NCBI GenBank assembly: GCA_026122225.1
Contig: JANEZZ010002662.1
Coordinates: 248,001-312,000 of the forward strand
Reading direction: 5' to 3'
DNA from: Heloderma charlesbogerti
Lineage: Eukaryota; Chordata; Lepidosauria; Squamata; Helodermatidae
DNA length: 64,000 bases
Shown: positions 1 to 9,943 of the stretch, in pieces
Layout: every line of letters starts with the position of its first letter
Position numbering within the stretch: the first letter of the stretch is position 1
Notes under the pieces: generated by a model
Databases searched by the model: none
What the model was told of the DNA's origin: nothing
What the model saw: the letters and a program-made list of their open reading frames with translations, nothing else
Made by a program: the position numbers and the translations under genes

Positions 1-3
1 AGC

Positions 4-811
4 TAGGGGTGGACGAAAGTCACTTACCTTTCGTCGAAGCTTGTTCATGGTGGGGGGGAGGCGCTTCGCTGCTCCCCCCGTGAATTTCGGCCGGGGGGAG
101 GCTTCCCGCCTCGCCCGGCCGCGAACTCGAATTTTTTTTTAAAAAAAAAAACACCCCCGTGATAGGCTACATGATGATTAACGTAGCCTATCACGGCTAG
201 ATCTGCAAAGTCAGCCATGATAGGCTACGTTAATCGTCACGTAGCCTATCACGGGTGACTTTAAAAAAAAAAAGCGCGTACGCTAATGGCGGCCCCCATA
301 GGGAGCCGCCATTCGCGTTCCTTATTTGGTCGCTGTAGTCTACGTAAATCTTTACGTAGACTACAGCGACCAAATAAGGAACAGGAATGGCGGCTCCCTA
401 TGGGGGCCGCCATTATCCGTACGTGCTTTTTTTTTTTTTTTAAGTCACCCGTGATAGGCTACGTGACGATTGACGTAGCCTATCACGGCTGACTTTGCAA
501 ATCTAGCCATGATAGGCTACGTTAATCGTCACGTAGCCTATCACGGGGGCGTTTTTTTTTTCTTTTATTGGAATGGTGGCGGCGGCAGCCAGTCGAAAGA
601 CCGGCTGCTGCTCCCGCCCCGCACGAACACTCGCCAAGCCACCGGCCAGACCCGCCCCCGGGAGGGACATTCGGCGAAGGTAAGTCGCGTCCCGGGGGGC
701 GCGGGGGGCAGGGTGTGTGTGGAGGATTTCTCCCCGAAACTTGTTCGGGGGGCCGAACACGTTGGCGCTCGGCCCCCCAAAGTTTCTGGGAGAAATTCTC
801 CGCCATCCCTA
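4..811 (-). mobile_element. Palindromic hAT-like element 1 (T2 to T1), cut by window start at its 5' TSD
   Basis: The element starts with T2 (TAGGGGTGGACGAAAGTC) and ends with a T1 hairpin finishing CCGCCATCCCTA. The 8 bases after it are tttggagc, and the only three bases before it (agc) match the last three of that octamer, so the TSD is probably real but only partly visible. Inside, in order, are the GC-rich T2 unit, P1 twice (about 160-254), the P4/P2/P4 palindrome (about 284-415), P1 twice more (about 450-546), a CAGTCGAAAGACCGGCTG hairpin, a GC-rich segment with AAGGTAAGT, and the T1 hairpin (about 725-811). There is no transposase. The long ORFs across it run through inverted repeats on both strands and are artefacts. 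Confidence 0.8.
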
Positions 812-1377
812 TTTGGAGCATGTGCAGTAAAGTAGTACACAGATTCACAAACACCCTAAATTTTCAGGCATCCTACCACCTAGACCTGCCAAAAACTTTA
901 CTTGAAGAGGTCTCATTAACTGCTTCCCTCATCATCACTGCAGTAGCAGCTTCGGTTCTACGAGAAAGAGGTAGGGATCTTGTGTGGGCATCTGACTGGG
1001 TCTGGAAGTCAGTTGGACTTCCCCCCCCCCGCTCACACACCCCAAATGCAGCTTGGCAAGCCCCCACCCTGTCCACCAGGTACTGTGCTGGCTACTTCAC
1101 ATGCTTGGAAACCTGAGTGTAGAGACAGGAAAAAGAAGGTGGTCCCAGGGGTGAGGAGAGGGGAGGAGACTGGGGAAGCCGCATTACTGTGCTCATCCCA
1201 GCCTCCTTCCCTCCCACTCCAAAGTGCCAGGTGAAATCACCCATCTAGCAAAAATGCAGGGTGGGTGGGGCATGGAGGAAAGGATTGCCTCCGTGCTCTG
1301 GCTGCCCTGTATTAGGATACTCAGCAGCCTCCACCTTCAGAGGCTGCCAACTATTAACATAGGATTGCACCCTAACT
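812..1377. other. Intergenic, nothing recognised
   Basis: Sequence between two elements. It holds a short C-rich run near 1020 and an isolated MITE-like end (ATAGGATTGCACCCTAA) near 1359-1375 with no partner found. No convincing coding signal. Confidence 0.5.
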
Positions 1378-2163
1378 TAGGGATGTCAGTGGATTCCACA
1401 CAAATTTTAAATGAGATCAAATTCTGACAAATCCAGTCCGTGGAATCCTCCTCGGAATGGGGCGGCCCAGTCGACCCAGACCGGAGCTCACGCGGACCCT
1501 TTTTGTTTTTGTCCACCGAATGGCGGATTTTATGAAAATAACAACGAAAATAAATCCATAAATTGGAAATGGAAGAAAAACACGAAGAGCTTTACTCTTT
1601 TTATGATAGGCATTTTCCCTGTGACCCGAGGCTTTCTTTCGCTGGGGCTGAGTTGCGAAGTCCACCGAAATCCTGCATCTTTTCTGTTTATTGTCTGTGG
1701 AAGTGAGCTGAGATCAGGTGAGGTGAGGTCAGCTGAGCTGAGGTGAGGTCAGGTCAGGTCTGGTGAGGTCCGGTGAGGTCCAGTGAAGTCAGAACAGATG
1801 TGGTGAGCTCAGGTGAGGTCAGGTGACCGGAAGTTGTGTGGGGAATCCCCGTGAAGGGCTTTACCCTTTTTACAAAAATAAATAGGCATTTTCCCTATGA
1901 CCCGAGGCTTACAGAGGCTGACTGTGGGCATGCAAAAAGGATTTTCTGGCAGTACTTATGGAATTATTTATGTAAGTTTGGGGAGCTGGAAAAAAAATGG
2001 GGGAATCCGGGGCATGCAGACAGTGGAACGGGGCAGCCCTTGGCTCTGCAGAATCCTCGCAGAGTGGAGCCGCTCCATGAGGATTCTGGGGTGAGGAACA
2101 GATCGCCTCCCCCCCCCACAGATTCCCCACTGGAACGGATGGTGGGGAATCTGTACATCCCTA
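1378..2163 (+). mobile_element. Degenerate palindromic-family element with atypical interior
   Basis: It starts TAGGGATGTCAGTGGATTCC, a T1' end like the one at 2432, and ends in a T2'-type terminus, GGGGAATCTGTACATCCCTA, preceded by the usual run of Cs and a mirrored GGATTCTGCAGAG region. The interior is unlike the other copies. A block containing GCATTTTCCCT..GACCCGAGGCTT occurs twice (about 1586-1634 and 1854-1910), with a GGTCA/GGTGA minisatellite between. No matching 8-bp TSD (ccctaact versus taagatat), so it may be a rearranged or chimeric copy. Confidence 0.5.
1703..1828. repeat. Minisatellite of GGTGA/GGTCA pentamers
   Basis: About 25 degenerate copies of a five-base unit (GGTGA, GGTCA, GGTCC, GCTGA). 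It separates two copies of a duplicated block inside the element at 1378-2163. Read in one frame it gives a repetitive RSGEVRSAE-like peptide, which is not a gene. Confidence 0.75.
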
Positions 2164-2431
2164 TAAGATATTATTTGGAAGAGAGTTAGATAAAATAGGG
2201 ACATACATGGGTGTCCACTGGAATTTTTCGTAAGGGGGGCAAAGCTGCACAGCAGTTCGTGATTGTAATTCATGCACACATGTGCTCTTTGTTGCTATGA
2301 TATTCTATGACATTTAGAAGCCTACAAAGAGGAGAAGAAGATCCTGGGATTTGGACAAGACTAATGCAGAAGAGTGATATATTCAATAAAACTTTGGAGT
2401 GAAAGATTAAAAACACACACACACATAGGGA

Positions 2432-2830
2432 TAGGGATGTCAGTGAATTCCGCCACAGATTCCAGTGAGGATGGATTCTTTAGAATCTGTCCCTCCAGAA
2501 TCCGTGATGGAATGGCCTCCCACCCCCCGCCACCCCACGGAATCCCCCCGGGACGGAACTTACCTGCAGCGGATGCGGCAGCAGCTCCGGCGGCGGCTCT
2601 GGCAGCAGCGGCGGCAGCTGGTCTCCTGGCCAGCTGTGGCCAGGCTGCTACAGCTGCCATTTGAGTCCTTGCAGCCATGATAGGCTACGTAAGTATTTAT
2701 GTAGCCTATCACGGCAAAGAACAGGGACGCAATTGGCGGCCGCTACACCATTTGCGCCCCTGCTCTTTTCCGTGATAGGCTACGTAAGTATTTACATAGC
2801 TTATCATGGTAAAGGTGCCACGCAAATGTA
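2432..2830 (+). mobile_element. Truncated palindromic element 2 (T1' end only)
   Basis: It opens TAGGGATGTCAGTGAATTCC with the T1' hairpin, then the GC-rich segment with ACTTACCTGCAG (CTGCAG|GTAAGT on the other strand), then two P1 palindromes (about 2677-2716 and 2769-2811) separated by GGCGGCCGCTACACCATTTGCG. It stops after TATCATGGTAAAGGTGCCACGCAAATG, where the intact copy at 13094-13792 continues into a further palindrome. No T2 end and no 3' TSD. The poly-alanine ORFs here come from GC-rich repeats. Confidence 0.7.
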
Positions 2831-3116
2831 TTCAAATATACTGTTTGAGGGTATATTGTGCACACTCATTTATATATCTAGTATAAAATATATCACTGAT
2901 AGTTGTAAGGTTGCTTCCAAGCTTTATTTTTATATAACATTATAATTGCATCTTATTACTATTATAATTATTATAATTATTATCATTACTATAAGACTAC
3001 TTAGTAAGATTTTTGGTTGGTTAAACTGTTAAGCTTTATTATTACTATTATATTTTAACGTAAGGGCAATATATGGTTACTGGGAATGAATTCTAGGCCT
3101 GCTTCCTTGCTATAAG

Positions 3117-4030
3117 TAGGGATGGCGGAGAATTTCTCCCCGAAACTTCGGGGGGCCGAGCGCCAACGTGTTCGGCCCCCTGAACAAGTTTCGGGGAGAA
3201 ATCCTCCGCACCCCCCCACCCCCCGCAGCCCCCCCCCTGACGGGACTTACCATCCCTGAATGTCCCTCCCGGCGGCGGGTCCGGCTGGAGGTTCGTCGGG
3301 TGTTCGAGCGGGGCGGGAGCGGCAGCCGGTCTTTCGACCGGCTGCCGCCCCCGCCATTGCAATAAAAGAAAAAAAAACGCCCCCTGATAGGCTACGTGAC
3401 GATTCACGTAGCCTATCATGGCTAGATTTGCAAAGTCAGCCGTGATAGGCTACATGAATCGTCACGTAGCCTATCACGGGTGACTTAAAAAAAAAAAAAA
3501 AAGTGTGTACGGATAATGGCGGCCCCCATAGGGAGCCGCCATTCCCGTTCCTTATTTGGTGGCTGTAGTCTATTTGCGTTGCCCTTATTTTCGCCGTAGT
3601 CTACGTAAACATTTACGTAGTCTACAGCAACTAAATAAGGAACGCGAATGGCGGCTCCCTATGGGGGCCGACATTCGCATACGCGCTTTTTTTTTTAAGT
3701 CACCAGTGATAGGCTACGTGACGATTCACGTAGCCTATCACGGCTGACTTTGCAGATCTAGCCATGATAGGCTACGTGAATCGTCACGTAGCCTATCAGG
3801 GGGCATTTTTTTTTTTACTTCCGCGTTCGCGGCCGGGCGAGGCGAGGCGCCTCCTCCCCGGCCTGAATTTCAGCCGGGCGAGGCAGGAAGCCTCCTCCCC
3901 GGCCTAAATTTCGGCCGGGCGAGGCAGGAAGCCTCCCCCCCGGCCTGAACTTCGCGGGGGGAGCAGCGAAGCGCTCCCCCCCACCGCGAACAAGCTGCGA
4001 GAAAAGGTAAGTGACTTTCGTCCACCCCTA
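3117..4030 (+). mobile_element. Palindromic hAT-like element 3, complete (type copy)
   Basis: A complete T1-to-T2 copy of 914 bp with a perfect 8-bp TSD gctataag at 3109-3116 and 4031-4038. It opens with the T1 hairpin (GGCCGAGCGCCAACGTG.. folding on itself, about 3117-3210). Next come the GC-rich segment with CGGGACTTACC, the CAGCCGGTC/GACCGGCTG hairpin, P1 twice, and P4-P2-P2-P4 (about 3515-3675). P1 twice more, GC-rich units of about 41 bp and the T2 end ACTTTCGTCCACCCCTA close it. An 8-bp TSD with a TAGGGATG terminus fits the hAT superfamily (plant Ac also begins with TAGGGATG). Confidence 0.9.
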
Positions 4031-4079
4031 GCTATAAGACTGATGATATGATATCGAAATGTAAGGTTGATTATTAAAT

Positions 4080-4542
4080 TATTTGCGTTGCCCGTATTTT
4101 CGCCGTAGTCTACGTAAATCTTTACGTAGACTAGACGTGCTAAAATAAGGAACACAAATGGCGGTGCCCATGGGCTGCTGCCATTTGCGTACGCGCTTTT
4201 TTTTTTTTTTCAAAGTCACCCGTGATAGGCTACGTGACGATTTACGTAGCCTATCACGGCTGACTTTGGAAATCTAGCCATGATAGGCTATGTAAATCAT
4301 TACGTAGCCTATCAAGGGGTCTTTTTTTTTTACTTTTTGTTTCGCGGCTGGGGAGACGGGGCGCTTCTCCCCGGCCTGAATTTCGGCCGGGCGAGGCGGG
4401 AAGCCTTCCCCCCGGCCTGAATTTCAGCCGGGCGAGGCAGGAAGCCTTCCCCCTTCTCCTGAACTTTGGGGGGGGAGTGAAGTGCCTCCCCCCCACCGCG
4501 AAGCCAAGCTGCGAAAAGGTAAGTGACTTTCGTACATCCCTA
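4080..4542 (+). mobile_element. Half of a palindromic element (T2 side only)
   Basis: It begins abruptly at TATTTGCGTTGCCC, the loop of the central palindrome in complete copies, and runs through P2, P4, P1 twice and three GC-rich units to a normal T2 end (GTACATCCCTA). The T1 half is missing and no TSD is visible. Only about 40 bp separates it from the TSD of the preceding element. Confidence 0.75.
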
Positions 4543-4574
4543 CTTGGGCATCCTGCGAGAGCTAAAAATGTCAG

Positions 4575-4678
4575 GTTTGTGTGTGTGCGCATGTGTGTAT
4601 ATATAGTTTGTGTGTGTGTGTGTGTGTGTGTGCGCACATGCATATCTACAGCTATCTCTCTCTCACACACACACACAC
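4575..4678. repeat. Compound TG / CT / CA microsatellite
   Basis: A (TG)n run at about 4608-4632 is followed by CTCTCTCTCT and (CA)n up to 4678. Simple repeat without coding content. Confidence 0.9.
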
Positions 4679-4775
4679 CAGCCTGTTCTAACCCTTAATG
4701 AATTGCATTGCTGCCTACGATCAGTTTCACAGCCTCATCTGCATTTCCCTAAGCCACCAGCTGCCCTGTCCTGAC

Positions 4776-5826
4776 TAGGGATGTACGAAAGTAACTTACC
4801 TTTTTGTGGATTGTGTTCGTGGTGGGGGGGAGGTGCTCCACCCCTCCCCCCAGAATCCTCGACGGGCAGGAGGCAATCCGGTCCCCCCCCCCCGGAATCC
4901 TGCCTGGCCGGCTCTGCTCCGCAGCAGCTCCACAGAGCAGCCAGCCAGGGCTGTCCACAGCCAGATTTCCGGCCACGGACTGGCTGGTGCAGACACAAAT
5001 AGCGACTGCTGTAGCGGCTGCCATCTGCGTCCAGCCAGGCAGCCATGATAGGCTATGTAAGTCTTTATGTAGCCTATCACGGTTGGGCAAAAAATCCACA
5101 AAGGCATACGCAAATGTCGGCGGCTACGGTTGCCGCCATTTGTGTTCCCTATTTTTCACCGTTCTAGCTTATGTAAATATTTACGTAGGCAATTACGGCA
5201 AAAACAAAGGGAACCGTAAATAGCGTAGTGGGCGCTATTTGTGTTTCTCTTTTTTTTCACCGTTAAAGCCTATGTAAATATTTATGTAGGATAAAACAGT
5301 GGGAAAAAAAAGAAAGAACGCAAATAGTGCCCACTATGCTATTTGCGGTTCCCTTTTTTTCGCCGTAATTGCCTACATAAATATTTACGTAGGCTAGAAC
5401 AGCGAAAAATAGGGAACGCAAATGGCTGCCGCCATAGCCGCCATTTGCGTACGCTGTTTTTTTTTTTGCCCAGCCGTGATAGGCTACGTAAAGACTTACA
5501 TAGCCTATCACAGCTCGAAGGATGCCAATAGCGGCTGCAGCAGCCCAGCCGCAGCCGGCCAGGAGACCAGCTGCCGCCACCGGAGCCGCCGCTGCTGGAA
5601 CCGCCACCACCGAATCCGCCGCATCTGCCCCAGGTAAGTTCCATCCCGGGGGATTCCGCGGGGTGGGGCGGGGGGGCAGGAGGCCGTTCTGCCACAGATT
5701 CCGGAGGGCCACATGGGCCACATGGGCCAGGTTCAGGTAGGGATGGCAGAGAATTCCGCCACGGATTACAGTGAGGCTGGATTCCGGCCTCACTGGAATC
5801 CGTGGCAGAATTCTCTGCCATCCCTA
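4776..5826 (-). mobile_element. Palindromic element 5 (T2' to T1') with an aberrant T1' terminus
   Basis: It starts TAGGGATGTACGAAAGTAAC (T2'). It then carries a P1 palindrome (about 5043-5081), a long chain of P2/P3-type palindromes built on GTAAATATTTACGTAG (about 5110-5460) and another P1. A GC-rich exon-like segment ending CCCCAG|GTAAGTTCC (about 5630) leads to the T1' hairpin. The left flank gtcctgac does not match the right flank cctgaacc. The T1' end sits in a 125-bp palindrome that includes flanking DNA and is listed separately. Confidence 0.7.
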
Positions 5827-5844
5827 CCTGAACCTGGCCCGTGT
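5720..5844. repeat. 125-bp palindrome spanning the T1' end and flanking DNA
   Basis: The T1' end occurs twice in inverted orientation (left start TAGGGATGGCAGAGAATTCC at 5738, right end TCTGCCATCCCTA at 5826). The inversion continues 18 bp outside the element: 5720-5737 is the reverse complement of 5827-5844 with one mismatch. A normal insertion gives a direct duplication of 8 bp at this place. Confidence 0.85.
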
Positions 5845-6344
5845 GTCTGGAAACTGAAAGTAGAGATAGATGGGGTAGGCACAGCATAGCAACCACTATT
5901 GCTGCACTCAGAATGACATCAGTTTCACCCACTTGCCCTTATGAGTGGATGCCCATGGTGACACAGGTTAGATGTATTTATCCCTGGTTGTTTTATTACC
6001 ATATTGCTGATGGCTTTTTGCATTGTGGTGTATGTGTATCCATTCCAATTTGAAAACTTCTTCCTATTAACATTTTTCTTTAGTGAAATTTAAACTTAGC
6101 TCTTTGAGACTTTGTGAGGTTTTGGATGGAGGGCCCAAAGAGTATATGGCTGGTTTGGTGGAGGCAGCCAGAGAGAAAAAGATTTCATCTGGTGGCACTG
6201 GAAAAGGTCATAGGAAGAGAAAGGCAAAAAGGAGTGGGGGCATGTTATTTCACCTGTTCCCCCTTCCACTCACAGAATAGGGTGTTGTCAGTCCATGACA
6301 GCATCCAAATGCTTCTCAACATTGTCCGCTACATCTATGTTCCC

Positions 6345-6399
6345 TTTTAGTACCAAGCACTACTTTTAGTACCAAGCACTACTTTTAGTACCAAGCACT
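6345..6399. repeat. 19-bp tandem repeat, three copies
   Basis: The unit TTTTAGTACCAAGCACTAC is repeated three times with virtually no divergence, suggesting recent slippage. Confidence 0.9.
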
Positions 6400-6526
6400 C
6401 CACTTTCCCTATCTTAGCTTGAAGCTTCCATCCTTCTCCATAGTTCTTTTTGTGTTTCTCCAACAAGAACAGCTGTATACTGGATATTTCTACTGTCAAA
6501 ATAAGAATTGTATTCTTCACCATCAA

Positions 6527-6603
6527 TCATATACACACTTACTTTTAAGCAAGCTGTATTCAAACCAGTGAGACTTACTTCTGAATAAACATGCATCAGA
6601 TTC
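6527..6603. mobile_element. Degraded short fold-back MITE
   Basis: Contains ATACACACTTACTTTTAAGC on the left and GACTTACTTCTGAATAAACA on the right, matching the inverted-repeat MITE next to it at 6612-6701. Both ends are eroded. Confidence 0.45.
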
Positions 6604-6611
6604 AGCTATAA

Positions 6612-6701
6612 GGCTGCAATCCTATGCACACTTACCTAGAACTAGCTCCTGTTGAACACAGTGGAGTTTGGTTCTGAGTAAAAATACATAGCATTGCACT
6701 T
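6612..6701. mobile_element. Short fold-back MITE, Harbinger-like
   Basis: About 90 bp. The left arm GGCTGCAATCCTATGCACAC is roughly the reverse complement of the right arm (..ATACATAGCATTGCACTT). It is flanked by TAA at 6609-6611 and 6702-6704. A 3-bp TWA duplication fits PIF/Harbinger; the family call is an inference from ends and TSD length. Confidence 0.5.
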
Positions 6702-7189
6702 TAAATCTATACACTTTCTACAGTAAAGAATTTCCAATCTATGTAGAATTGGGTCCAGAATAGGGTTTAGAACAAGTGCCATGCATGATGGCTCCTATCT
6801 CAACATAAAACATAAAAATATGAAGAGAGAGAAATTAGCCACACACACCCCTACCCTAGTAGTGCTGTTCTACAAAAGGGAAGCAAGTCAGGAAGTTAAA
6901 TCACACAGCCTGTGTTCAAAGATCACCAAAAATAAGACTAAAGTCATGTCTGTAAGAGTCTGTAGCCCAATAACATGTCTTCAGTACAGACCACTTGATG
7001 TCACCAAGTTGGTGACGTAGTAAAAGTGAACCAGTTTGAAGTTTGGCTTGTGATGATTCTTCCACTACATGTCAAGCTCATAACTCAGCCCACATTTATC
7101 ATACCATTTCAAAATTCCTCAATATACCTTGAGAAATAGCATAGTAAATGTGTCCAAGAACCAGAGCAGGAAACTATATCATACCAAGG

Positions 7190-7670
7190 CTATGGATGGG
7201 TGCAGTTTCACCAAATTTCTCTTTTCCCAGAATGCAAGTTCATTTCTGCCTACATTTGCATGAGTCTGCAAACACAGCAACATTTCCCCAAAAAAATCTG
7301 TGTGAAAATTTGTACTAATTTCTGTGCTCATTTTCCCTAATATATGTATTTTTATAGACACATTAGAGAATATGCGTATAAAAATACACATTTTTATACA
7401 ATGCCCACTGTTTTTGCAAGTACATTCCCCTAATATACAACATTTTTGTGTACTTTTCCTAATGCATGTGTTTTTCTGTGCAGTTTTCCTTGAGATATTC
7501 TTGTGTGCATTTTTTGAACTGAGAACCAGATTGCAAAATTCTGAAAAGTACTGTTTTTTGTGTACAAATGTGTTCTGATTCACTTATTGGTTTGGTAGGT
7601 CTGAATTTGGTAAGTTCATACAAAAATTCAAACCTAATAAATGTATCCAACTTCCCTATCCATCTAGCCT
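7190..7670. repeat. AT-rich interspersed repeat of degenerate 30-40 bp units
   Basis: Repeated phrases such as CCTAATATATGTATTTTT, CCTAATATACAACATTTTTG and CCTAATGCATGTGTTTTTC recur at irregular spacing. The style resembles the interior of the old hAT copy at 14499-15097 (TGCATCAATTGTACATTTTC). The left end TATGGATGGGTGCAG and right end CCCTATCCATCTA are roughly complementary, but no clean TSD is visible. Confidence 0.4.
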
Positions 7671-7759
7671 AGTCTTGTGACTCTGATTGGAAGCAGCTCT
7701 CCAGCAGAGGTCTTTTTCCAGTACCTGATCCCTGATCCTTTTAACTTGGGATAACAGGG

Positions 7760-8973
7760 TAGGGATGTCAGAGAATTTCACCACGAATCTTGGGGAGGCC
7801 GAATGCCAGCACATTCGGCCCCCCAAAATCGGTGGTAAAACGGTCTGCCCCCCCACCCCGCCCCCAGGATGGGACCTTACCTTGGGCAGATCTTCTTGGC
7901 GGCGGTGGCTCCGGCGGCGGTTCGGTGGCGGTTCGGCGGCAGCGGCTGCGGCGGCCGGTCTTCCAACCGGCTGCCGCCACCACCATTTCCAGTTAAAAAA
8001 ACCCCAAGAACATGGTAGGCTACGTAAAGATTTACGTAGCCTATCACGGCTACATTTTTAAAGAACACCGTGATAGGCTACGTAAATGTTTACGTAGCCT
8101 ATAACGGCTGATTTAAAAGGGAAAAAAAGCACATACGCAAATGGCGGCACCCATGGGTGCCGCCATTTGCGTTCCTTATTTTGACACGTCTTAGTCTATG
8201 TAAACATTTACATAGACTATGACGGTGAAAATAAGGGGAACGCAAATAGCGTAGCATCTATGCTATTTGCGTTCCCCTTATTTTCGCTGTCTTAGTCTAC
8301 GTAAATGTTTACGTAGACTAAGACATTTAAAATAAGGAATGCAAATGGTGGCGTCCATGGGCGCCGCCATTTCCGTATGCGCGTTGTTTTTTTAACAAGC
8401 TATTTGTGTTGCCCTTATTTTCGCTGTAGTCTACGTAAATCTTTACGTAGACTAGACGTGCCAAAATAAGGAACGCAAATGGTGTTGCCATGGGCCGCCG
8501 CCATTTGCGTACGTGCTTTTTTTTTCCCCAAAGTCACCCGTGTTAGGCTACGTGACGATTAACATAGCCTATCCCGGCTGACTTTGGAAATCTAGCCGTG
8601 ATAGGCTAAGTTAATCGTTACGTAGCCTTACACGGGTTGTTGTTGTTTTTCACTTTTTGTTTCGCGGCCGGGGAGACGGGGCGCTTCTCCCCGGCCTGAA
8701 TTTCGGCCGGGTGAGGCAGGACGCCTCCCCCCCTCGCCTTAACTTCGGGGGGAGAAGCGAAGTGCCTCCCCCCCACCACGAAGCCAAGCTGCGAAAAGGT
8801 AAGTGACTTTTGTACATCCCTATGTCCGGCCGCTGGCGGAGCTGGCCAGCGGCTCTGCAGAATCCCTGCGGAGCGGAGCCGGCCAGGCAGAATTTCGGGG
8901 GGAGGGACGGAGCGCCTTCCCCCCCACCTTAAATCAATTTCGCTAAAAGGTAAGTGACTTTCCTACATCCCTA
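7760..8973 (+). mobile_element. Palindromic element 6 (T1 to T2') containing a second half-element
   Basis: It starts TAGGGATGTCAGAGAATTTC and ends CTACATCCCTA. The flanks are taacaggg (7752-7759) and tacaggga (8974-8981), consistent with one TSD that lost a single base. It carries P1 twice, P4, P2, P3 (GCAAATAGCGTAGCATCTATGC, about 8245-8266), P2 and P4, then is interrupted at about 8400 by a T2-side half copy. Its own T2' terminus follows at 8823-8973. Confidence 0.7.
8400..8822 (+). mobile_element. Embedded T2-side half-element
   Basis: It begins at CTATTTGTGTTGCCC, the same internal position as the half copy at 4080, and continues through P2, P4, P1 twice and the GC-rich unit to a complete T2 end (GTACATCCCTA at 8822). 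No TSD is visible inside the host element, so it may have arrived by recombination or template switching. Confidence 0.6.
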
Positions 8974-9943
8974 TACAGGGATTGAACTAGGGATCTTCTG
9001 CAAGCAAAGTGCATACCATGTGTGAGAGAGAGGGAGGGAGGCCATCACACACACATACCAAATTGTTCAGGAACCCACTCAACCAACATTATTAGCACAT
9101 TAGTGTGGTCATTTGACTTGGCCTTCAAGAGTCATTTTGTGTTATGCACCCTTTCTAAGATGTTGATTGGGGATTAAAAAAAAATCCACAAACCCACACA
9201 ATTGTTGAAAAAGAAAATTTGTGCCTTTGTTTTAGTCCTTTTTATGAAGGTTGAACATTCCTGGTAATGAAATCGTTCTTAAAGGCAGCAAAATTGATAT
9301 TAATTCCAATTAAGGGAATATTCTTATGCTGAAGCACTCATTACCATAGTAACTGTAGTGCCAATGCAAACCACTGTCTTCAATGGAAATGAAATCTCAT
9401 GGATCATTATGAGCACATGAAAAATTTTGCTAGACAAAACCACCCTTGTCATCACTGTATTTTAAATAAACTTCACATACCAACACAGCATTTTAATTAA
9501 TATTATGTTGGTTTCTCCCCACATCCTTCTTAAAACGACATCTAATTACATAAACAATAATAAATCACTTAAAATTAGCATGCTGAAACCCAGAATTTTA
9601 TGTCTAATAAAAACCCAGCTCTAATTGCAACGAGTGGATACTCTTGACTTCCTAATCATATCCCAGAATATAAATATTCAGATATTATATTATTTTATTA
9701 AATGTGCACTGAAGAAAAAACGAATTGCATATTCCTTTGCAATTTATCTTGCCATTGTCCAGTAGTATTAAGGTCTAAAATCAGCAATTTGCACAGTTTA
9801 ACCCATAGTTTTGCATAATAATAATAAAAAGTTTCTTTCTTTGGCCTTAAACAAATCAGACACGGATACATTTGAATAGGACTGCACCCTGTATTTAGCA
9901 CTTGTTTTATGGTGCCTGGTGGGAATGGCAGTTGCTAGCCATG
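8974..9943. other. Intergenic, AT-rich, nothing recognised
   Basis: No ORF with coding character. A few short purine and A runs; no element ends found. Confidence 0.5.

Larger units (their letters stand above)
5845..7759. other. Intergenic region with small repeats, no gene seen
   Basis: No credible coding sequence. It contains a 19-bp tandem repeat, two short fold-back MITEs and an AT-rich repeat, each listed separately. Confidence 0.6.

Noticed and set aside
286..1116. Overlapping ORFs of 65-182 codons on both strands across palindromic elements
   Set aside because: They lie in self-complementary GC-rich repeats, occur in all frames with the same peptide phrases in every copy (VIGYVNRHVAYHG and the like), and lack any domain.
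2361..2680. Poly-alanine/poly-arginine ORFs resembling transcription-factor tracts
   Set aside because: They are translations of the GC-rich T1' arm (GCGGCGGCTCTGGCAGCAGC) and recur with element copies.
3117..4030. piggyBac classification because of CCCTA ends
   Set aside because: TSDs are 8 bp and differ between sites, not TTAA.
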